The translations under genes were made by a program, and so were the position numbers. A stretch of DNA of 64,000 nt from the NCBI GenBank assembly GCA_965242605.1, contig CBDESS010000002.1:558001-622000 (forward strand), written 5' to 3'. The notes under the pieces are model-generated. The model was given only the letters and a program-made list of their open reading frames with translations. It was not told where the DNA came from and did no database searches. The stretch's first letter is position 1; each line of letters opens with the position of its first letter. The stretch comes from JAAXHF01 sp965242605 (GTDB taxonomy: Bacteria > Desulfobacterota > Binatia > Bin18). Positions 1-7,974 of the stretch are shown here, piece after piece.

Positions 1-289
1 GCAAGCTGTGCCGGTCCTGCACGCCTTGGTGGGGCATTTTCGTCGCCTGTGGCAGCTGCGTGAGGCCCAAGACCAGGGGCTGCCGGAGGCTCACATTGAG
101 CGAACGCTGGGCCTGCGTGGGCAGCGTCTGCGGAAACTGCTGAGCCAGAGTCGCCTCTACTCTGTCCCGGACCTGCGCCGGGTCCTGCACGCGGCGGCCG
201 GGCTTGATCGGCGGCTCAAGTCGGCCCGGACTCCGGCCGGGGTCCTGTTTGACGCCCTTGTTTTCGATATCTGTACACGGCCACGGTGA
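1..289 (+). CDS. holA: DNA polymerase III subunit delta, C-terminal part (cut by window start)
   Basis: The open frame runs in from the window edge, so this is a 5'-truncated gene with about 95 C-terminal residues. The sequence ALVGHFRRLWQLREAQ, the helix with LGLRG..LRKLLSQSR, and the end with LDRRLKSA fit the C-terminal helical domain of the clamp-loader subunit delta. That domain holds the loader pentamer together at the replisome. Family members usually end with this LD..lKs...p...le segment. The stop codon overlaps the start of the next gene by 4 nt, which indicates co-transcription. The call rests on the C-terminal domain only; the AAA+-like N-terminal domains lie outside the window. 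Confidence 0.8.
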   Translation, partial: QAVPVLHALVGHFRRLWQLREAQDQGLPEAHIERTLGLRGQRLRKLLSQSRLYSVPDLRRVLHAAAGLDRRLKSARTPAGVLFDALVFDICTRPR

Positions 290-675
290 AAGCGAAGCCT
301 TCCCAAAACCCGCAAAAGGCCCTGCCCGGACCTCCCTCAGGAGCGAACGAGCAACTCCACTTTGCCTTTTTCACCCAGACCGCGGCTGGGCCGGACCACA
401 ATCTGGCGGCTCAGCCGCAACGGCCGCCTGGACCGGAGTCAGAGTTAGAGGACCTTCTGGGGACGGTGCGAAACGCCCTGCTCAAAGCCTCGGCCAAGGA
501 GCTGGAAGCTGCCCTACCTCTGCTGCTCGAGTTTTGTGAGGCGAGCCTCACCCGGGCCCTTGACCTTGGCCGCAGGCGGGCGGGCGCGACCTTCTCGGAT
601 GAGGAGTACCGCAGTCTGCGCGGTATTGGACAGGCCCATTGGTTGTTGGTTGAGCGTCAGCAGGGGCAGGACTAA
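286..675 (+). CDS. Hypothetical protein, 129 aa, overlapping holA
   Basis: It starts at GTG inside the holA stop region (4-nt overlap), so it is translationally coupled to holA. I do not recognise the family. The first 60 residues are Pro/Gln-rich and probably disordered. Residues 60-129 look helical (ELEDLLGTVRNALLKAS...LLLEFCEASLTRALDLG), with no signal peptide, membrane segment or metal motif. The coupling suggests it is real, but it is poorly constrained and may be lineage-specific. Confidence 0.5.
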   Translation: MKAKPSQNPQKALPGPPSGANEQLHFAFFTQTAAGPDHNLAAQPQRPPGPESELEDLLGTVRNALLKASAKELEAALPLLLEFCEASLTRALDLGRRRAGATFSDEEYRSLRGIGQAHWLLVERQQGQD

Positions 676-718
676 GTCCTCCGGGGTCTTGACTAGGGCC
701 GGGCAATCGTTTGCGGCC

Positions 719-790
719 AAAAAAAACCCGACAGTGCTACAATCGCGTGTGGGATTGTCCCGCGGGTGACGGGGCGCGGGCTGTCGGGTT
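719..790 (-). terminator. Branched terminator of the minus-strand RNA
   Basis: A 10-bp outer stem (AACCCGACAG with CTGTCGGGTT) encloses two perfect hairpins, CCCGCG..CGCGGG and ACAATC..GATTGT. On the minus strand it is followed by eight T residues, the arrangement expected of an intrinsic terminator. It is more elaborate than a simple hairpin. On the plus strand there is no T-run after it, so it does not terminate the holA operon. Confidence 0.65.
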
Positions 791-847
791 CGCGGTAGTG
801 CCTGGGTCCTCCCAAGCGACTACCCCACATTATTCCGGGTCGTCGGC

Positions 848-889
848 CTAGGAGGCCACCACCTCACAGATCACCGTCGTACTACACAT
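848..889 (-). CDS. Micro-ORF, 13 aa (MCSTTVICEVVAS)
   Basis: The ATG is preceded by AAAGGAGGT with 9 nt spacing, a near-perfect Shine-Dalgarno. It encodes MCSTTVICEVVAS followed by TAG. The SD hexamer AGGAGG is exactly complementary to CCTCCT, which spans the final Ser codon and the stop. The ORF could therefore close over its own ribosome binding site. It may be a leader peptide or a very small precursor peptide with two Cys. No family is recognised and no processing enzyme is nearby. The strong SD and isolated promoter are the evidence that it is translated. Confidence 0.45.
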   Translation of the reverse strand: MCSTTVICEVVAS

Positions 890-1054
890 CTTTGGACCAC
901 CTCCTTTCTTGGCGCGCCCGCTGCGGGGCCAGAAACCGCTGTACCAGGAACCGACCGCCAATGCCGGCCCGAGGCTCGGTCCACTCCGTCCTGCCGGCTT
1001 GCAGGAAGCGGAGCGTCAAGGCCTGTGTCTGCCTGACCGAAGAGAACTTCTGCC

Positions 1055-1083
1055 ACTATACGCCGAAACACTCGTGAGGTCCA
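1055..1083 (-). promoter_or_regulatory. Promoter of the minus-strand structured RNA
   Basis: Read on the minus strand, TGGACC (1083-1078) is followed after exactly 17 bp by TATAGT (1060-1055). That is four of six matches to the -35 consensus and five of six to the -10. Start of transcription would be near 1048. No minus-strand gene lies nearby except the 13-codon ORF. Confidence 0.5.
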
Positions 1084-1144
1084 GCTTGGTCTGCGCCTTA
1101 CCCTTGCGCAGAGTCGGTCCACATTATATCCTGGCCCCTGACAT

Positions 1145-1987
1145 ATGCCATACTTTCATGTTGTTGCGCTTTTCGAGTGTCGTGGGCCGTCCTTGGAAGA
1201 AACGGACCGGGCCGCGGCTTCCCTGCTGGCGTCGGTCTCCCACAGACGGCTCCGCTATTTTGAACATGAGGCGGTTCCGGCCGCGGCCGGGCTGGACGGC
1301 AGCCTGCCACATTTTACCGTCTTTGCCGACTTTGATGTCGAAGCTCAGAGCGAGGAAAAAGCGACCGAGCTCGTGGACGAGGTGTTTGACGCCGTCTCCA
1401 CCGATAACCTCCAGTATCTTTCCCACGGCCTCGTATCGGGCGAGCAGCGGGTTCACCGTTCGCCGCGGGCGGCTGAAGACGATGAACAGGAGGCAAACGG
1501 CGCGCCACGCGGCGGGCGGGGCGGACGACGCCGTGGGGGCCGCGGGCGGGGGAGAGGCGCAAGGGCTGAGGCACCGGCCGTCAGCCCGACGGGAATGCCA
1601 GACCTGCCGGCGGACAGCAGCGTTGAGCAGGACAGCCCAGCGTTAGCCGCGGCAGACGACAGTGCGATAGAAGAAATCCCGGTTGATACCCCGCCGGAAG
1701 AGATTCCGGTCGAACCTGAGGGGCCGCCGCGTCCTCCCTCTCGCAGCTCGGCCTCCATGCAGGTCAAAACGACCGTTACCCTGCGGGCGTCTGAGTTGGC
1801 GTTGCCGGCCAACGGCGATTCTGAGGAGTTGATCGCTCTGGCCACGACCGAGGCGCGTCGCCGACATCCAGACTTGCCCGGCGATGCGCCGGAATCGGAT
1901 GTGTCTTTGCTGCCCTGGGGTGAGACGGTTCTGACCCTGACCTGGAGCTACGACGTGCTGGTGCCGTCGGCCCACGCCAGCGACTGA
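1145..1987 (+). CDS. Hypothetical protein with RGG-rich linker, 280 aa
   Basis: I do not recognise this family. Residues 1-105 form a compact, possibly folded domain (MPYFHVVALFECRG...HFTVFADFDV). A low-complexity stretch around residues 118-142 follows, dominated by Arg and Gly (RGGRGGRRRGGRGRGRG), then an acidic Pro-rich linker. The C-terminal domain (about 200-280) begins SMQVKTTVTLRASEL. Arg/Gly-rich stretches often bind RNA, so an RNA-associated role is possible, but that is inference. There is no signal peptide or membrane segment. It stands alone, downstream of the minus-strand RNA unit, and its ATG lies about 60 bp from that RNA's promoter. Confidence 0.6.
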   Translation: MPYFHVVALFECRGPSLEETDRAAASLLASVSHRRLRYFEHEAVPAAAGLDGSLPHFTVFADFDVEAQSEEKATELVDEVFDAVSTDNLQYLSHGLVSGEQRVHRSPRAAEDDEQEANGAPRGGRGGRRRGGRGRGRGARAEAPAVSPTGMPDLPADSSVEQDSPALAAADDSAIEEIPVDTPPEEIPVEPEGPPRPPSRSSASMQVKTTVTLRASELALPANGDSEELIALATTEARRRHPDLPGDAPESDVSLLPWGETVLTLTWSYDVLVPSAHASD

Positions 1988-2223
1988 ACACGTCTCCTCC
2001 CTGGCCGGCGCATTGTGCCGGCCGCCAACGGCCTGAAACGCTGACCAGCGCGCTTCCACAGCCGCCGCCCGGACTGCCCCGACCTGCCTTGATGCATGCA
2101 CGCGATACCCGCCTTTGTGTGGCCCGCCGGCCGGCCTGCAACCAGGGCGAGCCTGCCCGTCCTGGTTCTCGCTTTTTCCCGGACCGAGTGTTACATCACA
2201 GAACAAAAGACTGGAGGGATCGT

Positions 2224-3450
2224 ATGGAAAACGGCAAGCCTCTGCCGCGCATGTTGGCCGATGTTACTGTGCTTGACTTCACCCAATACCTGGCCGGGCC
2301 GACTGTGACCCGACTGATGGCCGAAATGGGGGCCCATATTATCAAGGTTGAACAGGCACCGACCGGCGACCCGTCCCGTGCCCTGCCGTTCATCAAAGAT
2401 GGCCGCAGCGGGTATTTTGTTCAGCAGAATCGAGGCAAATGCAGCCTGTGTCTCGACTTTGCCAAGCCCCAAGCACTAGACCTGCTGCGCTCCCTCATTC
2501 CAACCGTTGATGTCGTGGTTGAGAACTATGGGCCTGGCGTGCTGGAGAAGCGCGGCTTGGATTACACCGCCCTCAACAAGCTCCATCCTAAGCTCATCAT
2601 GGCCTCCATCTCGGCCTTTGGCCGCAAAAGCCCGCTGTCGCATCGGGTCGGCTACGATCTGATCGCCCAGGCGTTTTCCGGCATCATGCACATGACCGGA
2701 GAGCCGGACGGACCGCCGCAGTTTGTTGGGCTGGGCATGGCCGATGTCAGCAGTGGTGTCCACGCCTTTGCCGCCCTCGGCTATGCCCTCTACTACCGCG
2801 ACAAGACGGGGGTCGGACAGCACATTGACCTGGCCATGATTGACGCCCTCTACCATATGCACGAGGTCAATCTCCAGGTGCATAGCCTGAGCGACGGGGC
2901 CTATGTGCCACAGCGAACAGGAGCCCATCATCCGCTGGTGTGTCCGGTCGGCACGTTCAAGGGTCCCCAGGGCTGGATCGTGATTCTGGTGCTTGACCGT
3001 CAGTGGGAGAATCTGTGTCAGGCCATGAACCGGCCCGAGTTGATCACCGACCCGCGTTATGCCACCGGCCCCGACCGGGCGACCAACCAGAGAGCGCTGA
3101 TCGCCACGATTGAAACCTGGCTCCAGAGCTTTCCCGACGATGCAGCCGCCCTGCGGACCCTGGAGGAGCACCGGGTGCCGTCCGCGCCGGTACTGTCGAT
3201 TGTCGACACCATCCACCACGAGTATTTCCAGGCGCGTGACATGGTGCGGACTGTGCCAGACCCCATTCTGGGCGAAGTCACCATTCCCGGCTTTCCGCTG
3301 AAATACTCGGAGTTTCCAGAACTCCCCGAACTGCACGCGCCGCTGCTCGGCCAGCATAACGCCGCGGTGCTGCACGACCAGCTTGGGTATTCCTCAGCCC
3401 AGACAGCCGCCTTGGAAAAAGCCGGGGTGCTCCACCGCGGCGATACCTGA
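2224..3450 (+). CDS. CaiB/BaiF family (family III) CoA-transferase
   Basis: A 408-residue protein that transfers CoA between carboxylic acids through an aspartyl anhydride/thioester. The N-terminal family signature is present (VLDFTQYLAGPTVTRLMAEMGA.VIKVE). The catalytic Asp lies in GLGMADVSSGVHA, 22 residues before GVGQHIDLAM, where family III enzymes carry it. The ATG at 2224 was chosen because GGAGGGA sits just upstream; the longer frame back to 2089 has no such site. It is followed after 28 nt by an SMP-30 gene and then a MetE-like gene, so the three probably form a catabolic operon. The CoA substrate cannot be told from sequence. Confidence 0.9.
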   Translation: MENGKPLPRMLADVTVLDFTQYLAGPTVTRLMAEMGAHIIKVEQAPTGDPSRALPFIKDGRSGYFVQQNRGKCSLCLDFAKPQALDLLRSLIPTVDVVVENYGPGVLEKRGLDYTALNKLHPKLIMASISAFGRKSPLSHRVGYDLIAQAFSGIMHMTGEPDGPPQFVGLGMADVSSGVHAFAALGYALYYRDKTGVGQHIDLAMIDALYHMHEVNLQVHSLSDGAYVPQRTGAHHPLVCPVGTFKGPQGWIVILVLDRQWENLCQAMNRPELITDPRYATGPDRATNQRALIATIETWLQSFPDDAAALRTLEEHRVPSAPVLSIVDTIHHEYFQARDMVRTVPDPILGEVTIPGFPLKYSEFPELPELHAPLLGQHNAAVLHDQLGYSSAQTAALEKAGVLHRGDT

Positions 3451-3478
3451 GTCGGACAGTCAGAAAAGGAGTCCAGCA

Positions 3479-4387
3479 ATGGCGATGATCCCCACTGAGG
3501 CAGTCGAAATTTTTGGCTCCGGCGTGTTGCGCGCCGAGGGTGTGGTCGTGGACAAAGAGGGCAATGTCTGGGGCGGCGGTCGCCGCGGCCAGGTGTATAA
3601 GGTCAGTCCTGACGGAGTAGTCTACGATGTGGCCCAGCTGCCCGACCGAGCTGTTCCCAACGGGGTCACGCTCGACCGTACGGGCAATTTTGTGTACTGC
3701 GACCTGCGCCACAAGGCGGTCATGCGGCTGTCGCCCGAGGACGGCACGGTCTCCATGATTGCCGACCACGCCGGAAACGTTCCGCTCTCCATCCCTAACT
3801 TTGCCAGCTACGACGCCGAGGGCAATCTGTACGTCTCAAACTCCAGTTCACAGGAAGGCAGCAAAGTCTTTGGCGAGTTTACCAACCCCCAGCCGAACGG
3901 AGCGGTCGTGCGGATCCGACCCGACGGACGGGGCGAGGTGGTGGCCAGCGGAATATATTTTGCCAACGGCACGGCCATTGACCCCAACGAAGACGCGGTC
4001 TATGTCCTGGAGAGTTCGCGCAATGACTGTGTCCGTATTCAGATTAAAAAAGACGGGACGTTTGGCGCGCCCGAGATCTACGCCAGCGGCTTCCCGGCTC
4101 TGCCCGACGGCATGGCCTTTGACGTGGACCGCAATCTGTACATCACCCTGCCGGGCGTGCCGACCGGCGACAAGCTGGAGCCCCGCAATACCGTCATCAA
4201 GGTTGATACCAATGGCGCGTGGACCAAGCTGATTGACGACCCCGAGGGGGCCAAGCTGAGCTTTCCGACAAACTGTGCGTTTGGCGGACCCGATATGCAG
4301 ACCTTGTACCTGGCCAACCTTGAAGGCGAGCATATGAACAAAGTCCACACCCCATTCCGGGGCCATCCGCTCTACCACCAGCGATAG
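3479..4387 (+). CDS. SMP-30/gluconolactonase-like beta-propeller protein
   Basis: A 302-residue protein of the SMP-30/gluconolactonase/LRE family: calcium-dependent lactonases or related hydrolases with a six-bladed propeller. Repeated blade motifs are visible (AEGVVVDKEGNVWGGG, PNGVTLDRTGNFVYCD, ANGTAIDPNEDAVYVLES, PDGMAFDVDRNLYIT). The conserved N and D metal-ligand positions occur as PNGV, ANGT and PDGMAFD. There is no signal peptide, so it is cytoplasmic. The ATG at 3479 follows AAAAGGAG. It is sandwiched between a CoA-transferase and a MetE-like protein, which suggests hydrolysis of a lactone or ester intermediate. Substrate unknown. Confidence 0.85.
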   Translation: MAMIPTEAVEIFGSGVLRAEGVVVDKEGNVWGGGRRGQVYKVSPDGVVYDVAQLPDRAVPNGVTLDRTGNFVYCDLRHKAVMRLSPEDGTVSMIADHAGNVPLSIPNFASYDAEGNLYVSNSSSQEGSKVFGEFTNPQPNGAVVRIRPDGRGEVVASGIYFANGTAIDPNEDAVYVLESSRNDCVRIQIKKDGTFGAPEIYASGFPALPDGMAFDVDRNLYITLPGVPTGDKLEPRNTVIKVDTNGAWTKLIDDPEGAKLSFPTNCAFGGPDMQTLYLANLEGEHMNKVHTPFRGHPLYHQR

Positions 4388-4400
4388 AAAGGAGCGGCCC

Positions 4401-5606
4401 ATGCACGCCAGCGACTCGCGTATGCTCACCACCCACGTCGGCAGCCTGCCCCGCAGCCCGGCCCTGGCCGAGCTGCTGATTGACCAGGAGCAGGGCAAAT
4501 CCGTTGACCGGGCCGAACTCGAACGCCAGACCGAGCGGGCCGTCCAGGCTGTCGTGCAAAAGCAGGCCGAGGCCGGCGTTGACATCGCCAACGACGGCGA
4601 GCAGCCCCGGGTCGGCTTTCAGACCTATGTGCCGCAGCGGATGACCGGCTTTGGCGGCGAGAGCAAACGCCCAACCCCCCAGGACATGAAAGCCTTTCCC
4701 GACTTTGCCGCCCTGCTCCAGCAACGCACCGCCGCGACGCGCGCCAAGATGTTCAACGCCCCGCAGGCGGTAGCCGAACTTGCCTATCACGACCTCAGCG
4801 CGGTGCGTGACGAGTGCGCGCTATTCCGCCGTTGTCTTGACCGCCAGCCCCACCAGTTCAGCGAAGGCTTTATGACCGCGGCCTCTCCCGGCATTGTGGC
4901 CACGACCATGCTCAACGCTTACTACGACTCCCACGAGCGCTATGTCTTTGCCATTGCCCGGCAGCTCAAGAAGGAGTACGACTATATCCATTCCCAGGGC
5001 TTGGTGCTCCAGATTGACGCCCCCGACCTGGCGATGGAACGCTCCTTTCTGTTCCAGGACAGCTCTGTCCGGGAGTTTCAGCAGCTGATCGAGACGCATA
5101 TTGTGGCCCTCAATCTGGCGCTCGAAGACATACCGGCCGACCGGATTCGTCTGCATGTGTGCTGGGGCAACTACGACGGCCCCCATACGCACGACGTGCC
5201 GCTGGCCGATATCCTGCCGATTCTCTACCAGGCCAAAGTCGGCGCGCTGGCCCTGGAGCTGGCCAACCCGCGCCACCAACATGAACACACAACCCTCAAA
5301 ACATATCCCTTGCCGGATTCCATGCTGCTGATTCCGGGGGTGATCGATTCCACAACCAACTATGTCGAGCACCCCGAAGTGGTGGCCGGCCGCATCTGTC
5401 AGGCGGTTGAAGCGGTCGGCGAGCGCGGTCGGGTCATTGCCGGCACGGACTGCGGGTTCGGGACCTTTGCCGGCTGGGAGATGGTGGCCGACAGCGTGGT
5501 GTGGGCCAAGCTGCAGGCGTGTAGCGAAGGGGCGCAGATTGCGACCCAACGCCTGTGGGGCCGGGGAGGGCCCGGCATAACCGCGGCCTCCCCGGATGCG
5601 CTCTAG
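4401..5606 (+). CDS. Cobalamin-independent methionine synthase (MetE C-domain) family protein
   Basis: A 401-residue TIM-barrel protein with the MetE C-terminal fold but without MetE's N-terminal half. The zinc ligands are visible as His252 and Cys254 (HVCWGN), Glu286 (ALELAN) and Cys351 (GTDCGFGTF), and the early TTHVGSLPR motif is typical. Such short homologues include epoxyalkane:CoM transferase-like proteins and other thiol alkyltransferases. Given the catabolic neighbours, a C1/thiol transfer step in degradation is more likely than methionine synthesis. It starts 13 nt after the SMP-30 gene with a good SD (AAAGGAG). Its stop overlaps by 4 nt the stop of the convergent peroxiredoxin-like gene. 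Confidence 0.85.
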   Translation: MHASDSRMLTTHVGSLPRSPALAELLIDQEQGKSVDRAELERQTERAVQAVVQKQAEAGVDIANDGEQPRVGFQTYVPQRMTGFGGESKRPTPQDMKAFPDFAALLQQRTAATRAKMFNAPQAVAELAYHDLSAVRDECALFRRCLDRQPHQFSEGFMTAASPGIVATTMLNAYYDSHERYVFAIARQLKKEYDYIHSQGLVLQIDAPDLAMERSFLFQDSSVREFQQLIETHIVALNLALEDIPADRIRLHVCWGNYDGPHTHDVPLADILPILYQAKVGALALELANPRHQHEHTTLKTYPLPDSMLLIPGVIDSTTNYVEHPEVVAGRICQAVEAVGERGRVIAGTDCGFGTFAGWEMVADSVVWAKLQACSEGAQIATQRLWGRGGPGITAASPDAL

Positions 5607-6135
5607 ACCCCGGTCAGATCAGCCGTCCAGCCTTTGTCTTGATCGACCGTAGTGGCCGAGATTTTTTGCGACGCGTAAAACACCACCAGCCCCAGGGCGT
5701 CTTTGATCTGCAAGCGCCCGATCGGCCCTGACGTACAGGTTACATTCAGGATGTTGCGGGCGGGGTCACTGATAAACGCCGCCGGCTGGATGATATTGCG
5801 CTTCTCTTCGTACCAGCAGGCCAGGGTGTCGGCGGGGCCGGGCCGCCCACGCCGTCCAGCACCGGAAACCTCAGGCCCGACTTCTCGACCGTCTGTCGAG
5901 CTTTGTCAAGCGGGTCGGTGGAGATGGCGTAGAGCGAAATGCCAACGGCCTCGGCCTGCTCAAGATTGGCCTGGTAATCAGCCAACTGCTGATCGCAGAA
6001 CGGTCACCAGTGAGCCCGACAGGTCAGAACAATAGCATCAGGGCTGGGTATATCGGCCGGCAGATTGACCGTCCCTCCGCCTACGCTCAAACCGCTGATG
6101 GCGGGAAATGCCTCACCGGGGTGGAGACATTTCAT
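5603..6135 (-). CDS. Peroxiredoxin-like (AhpC/TSA) protein, candidate selenoprotein, with one frameshift
   Basis: Starting at an ATG with AAAGGAG upstream, the frame reads through an in-frame TGA (6006-6004, codon 44) in the motif RAHW-U-PFCDQQL. Cysteine homologues of this thioredoxin-fold family have W-C-P-[YF]-C there, so the TGA replaces the first Cys of CxxC, giving UxxC. A SECIS-like hairpin follows. The continuation (LADYQANLEQAEAVGISLYAIST..., RFPVLDG) is typical of the family. A -1 type frame break in the G/C-rich stretch near 5828-5856 then shifts to the frame encoding DTLACWYEEKRNIIQPAAFISD and SGPIGRLQIKDALGLVVFYAS. Restoring one base gives 177 residues, a normal length. Expected role: thiol/selenol-dependent peroxide or disulfide reduction. 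The frame break may be a sequence error or decay. Confidence 0.7.
5971..5998 (-). promoter_or_regulatory. Candidate bacterial SECIS element
   Basis: In the mRNA, beginning 5 nt after the UGA, CTG-c-GATCAGC pairs with GCTGATT-ac-CAG around a 5-nt loop AGUUG. That is a 7-bp upper stem (one G-U pair), a small internal loop and a 3-bp lower stem. The apical loop begins 17 nt after the UGA and has G as its second base. This matches the known geometry of bacterial SECIS hairpins (loop roughly 16-37 nt after UGA, G in the first two loop positions). Confidence 0.6.
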
Positions 6136-6275
6136 GGCTGCACTCCTTTCTGTGCCACCTCAGGGGGTGGGTACCGCAGGTGGGCTACCTACAGCCCCAG
6201 CCCGGCGGCGAGTCAAGGCGAGGCGTGGGGGAGCGGTCTTCTGTCACACGGCGGCCTTGTGCTACACTCCGGCCC

Positions 6276-6893
6276 ATGACCGCCCTATCGTCACCGTCGC
6301 CCGAGCCGAGCCTCCGGGCCTCGTTTCTGAAACTGGTCCGCTCAGCTTCCTCAATCCTTTTTACGGCCGTGCGAAAGGTGCCGGTCCTTGTCGTCTGCGT
6401 ACTGGTCTTGGCGGTCTTATACTACCGGAACCCGTCCCAGTTTCAGGACCCGGAACCCGCTGAGCCGGCCAAGGCCAGCGTCACGCCCGAGCCGCAACCG
6501 CCCTCCGAGTTGCCGGTCGGACAACAGGCCCTGTGGCTGTGCGTGCAGCGGGTGGATTCTCACCTGACCGGCGGCCTGTGGTCGGATATCTACTACGGGA
6601 TGGAGGCCAAACTTGACGGAACCGCGGTGACGGTCAAGGTGACTGAGAAATGGAAAACGCTCTCCGAGAGCAGGCAGAAAGACCTGGCCCAGCTGCTGGT
6701 CGATACCTGGCTGAAGACCGGACAAGCACTTGAGGTCCTCCACACGTCCCAAGAAACGCCTGATGTTCTCATCCGGGCCTCGGGCGAGCTGTTCCGTGAG
6801 ATTGTCATTCAGCGCCTGCCGGACGAGCAAACGGTGGCGGCCTGGAAGCCGGCCACCGGAGTGCAGCTTTTTGACCCCCAGACCGATGTCTAG
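6276..6893 (+). CDS. Hypothetical single-pass membrane protein, 205 aa
   Basis: I do not recognise the family. Residues about 34-50 (VPVLVVCVLVLAVLYY) form one N-terminal membrane anchor after a basic segment. A Pro/Glu-rich linker follows (residues 55-78), then a C-terminal domain of about 120 residues (QQALWLCVQRVDSHLTGGLWSD..., TWLKTGQALEVLHTSQE) that would sit in the periplasm. The ATG at 6276 was chosen because upstream codons in the frame lie inside the leader of the divergent peroxiredoxin gene. Its stop overlaps the start of mtnA, so the two are likely co-transcribed. Confidence 0.65.
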   Translation: MTALSSPSPEPSLRASFLKLVRSASSILFTAVRKVPVLVVCVLVLAVLYYRNPSQFQDPEPAEPAKASVTPEPQPPSELPVGQQALWLCVQRVDSHLTGGLWSDIYYGMEAKLDGTAVTVKVTEKWKTLSESRQKDLAQLLVDTWLKTGQALEVLHTSQETPDVLIRASGELFREIVIQRLPDEQTVAAWKPATGVQLFDPQTDV

Positions 6894-7974
6894 CATGAAG
6901 TCCTCTTTTTTCACCATCACATGGCGACCGGCGCAGGCCGGGAAGCCGGCGGCGGTGATCATGCTTGATCAGCGTCTCTTGCCGACCCGCGAGGTCTATC
7001 GGACCTATACCCACTATCAGGGGGTGGCCCGGGCCATTCGAGCCATGATTATCCGTGGCGCTCCGGCTATTGGGGTGGCTGCGGCCATGGGGCTGGCGCT
7101 CGGCGCACGGCAGCTCAAGACCAGCGACCGGCCGGCCACCTTTGATCGCCTGTGCCGGATTTTTGCCGCAACCCGCCCCACCGCGGTCAACCTGTTCTGG
7201 GCGATTGAGCGGATGCGGGCCGTCTACGCTCAGGTTCATGCGGCGGGCTGGGCGCGCGTATGCGAGCGGCTTGAACACGAAGCCTTGGCCGTGTATGCCG
7301 AAGATGTGGCGGCCAACCGTCGCCTCGGCCACTACGGGGCGGCCCTGCTCCCGCCCCGGGCCGCGGTTCTCACCCACTGTAATGCCGGCGCTTTGGCCAC
7401 GGCCGGCTACGGCACGGCGCTCGGCGTGATTCGAGCCGCGTGGGAGCAGGGCAAAAAAATCTCGGTCTTGGTACCCGAGACACGGCCATTCCTGCAAGGC
7501 GCACGGCTGACGGCCTGGGAGCTGAGCAAGGAGGGTATTCCGGCAACCCTGATTACCGACAACATGGTCGGCCATTTTATGCAAAAAGGCGCTATCGACT
7601 GCGCGATTGTCGGCACCGACCGGACTGCGGCAAACGGAGATGTGGCCAATAAAATCGGGACATATACCAACGCGGTGCTGGCTGCCCGGCACGAGCGGCC
7701 TTTCTATGTTGCGGCACCGACAGCCTCGGTTGACCTGGCTTGCCCGTCCGGCGAGCATATCCCGATTGAAGAGCGCTCTGCGCGTGAGGTGACGCACATC
7801 TTTCGCCGACAGATCGCCCCGACCGATATACCGGTTGCCAATCCGGCTTTTGATGTCACTCCCCATCCCCTGGTCAGCGCCATTATTACTGAGCGTGGGG
7901 TTGTGTGTGCCCCATATGCCGAATTCTTGCCGCGGCTGGTGACAGGCAGTCGGTCAAACAAAGCGACCGCGTAA
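6886..7974 (+). CDS. mtnA: S-methyl-5-thioribose-1-phosphate isomerase
   Basis: A 362-residue enzyme of the methionine salvage pathway converting 5-methylthioribose-1-phosphate to 5-methylthioribulose-1-phosphate. Visible are LDQRLLPTREVYRTY near the N-terminus, IRGAPAIGVAAAMG, the catalytic Cys in LTHCNAGALATAGYGTALGVIR, and the catalytic Asp in IVGTDRTAANGDVANKIGTY. Length is typical. ATG at 6886 overlaps the upstream stop by 8 nt; ATG at 6895 is an alternative start, and neither has a strong SD, consistent with coupling. It overlaps convergently with nagZ by 21 nt. No other methionine salvage gene is adjacent. Confidence 0.92.
   Translation: MSSMKSSFFTITWRPAQAGKPAAVIMLDQRLLPTREVYRTYTHYQGVARAIRAMIIRGAPAIGVAAAMGLALGARQLKTSDRPATFDRLCRIFAATRPTAVNLFWAIERMRAVYAQVHAAGWARVCERLEHEALAVYAEDVAANRRLGHYGAALLPPRAAVLTHCNAGALATAGYGTALGVIRAAWEQGKKISVLVPETRPFLQGARLTAWELSKEGIPATLITDNMVGHFMQKGAIDCAIVGTDRTAANGDVANKIGTYTNAVLAARHERPFYVAAPTASVDLACPSGEHIPIEERSAREVTHIFRRQIAPTDIPVANPAFDVTPHPLVSAIITERGVVCAPYAEFLPRLVTGSRSNKATA

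Larger units (their letters stand above)
719..1048 (-). ncRNA. Candidate structured RNA transcription unit, about 330 nt
   Basis: No plus-strand gene occupies 676-1144. On the minus strand there is a promoter-like pair (TGGACC, 17 bp, TATAGT), then a leader with nested hairpins (CTCCG..CGGAG enclosing CCTGC..GCAGG; GGACCGA with TCGGTTCC; TTTCTGGC with GCCAAGAAA). A very strong SD and a 13-codon ORF follow, then a GGTAGT..ACTACC hairpin and a three-way junction ending in eight U residues. I do not recognise it as 6S, 4.5S/SRP, RNase P or any riboswitch known to me. Boundaries are inferred from the promoter and the U-tract. Confidence 0.5.

Noticed and set aside
5603..6135. Reading the TGA in the peroxiredoxin-like gene as a plain nonsense mutation
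   Set aside because: Its position at a redox Cys of UxxC and the SECIS-like hairpin at the right distance make selenocysteine more likely, although the separate frame break keeps decay possible.
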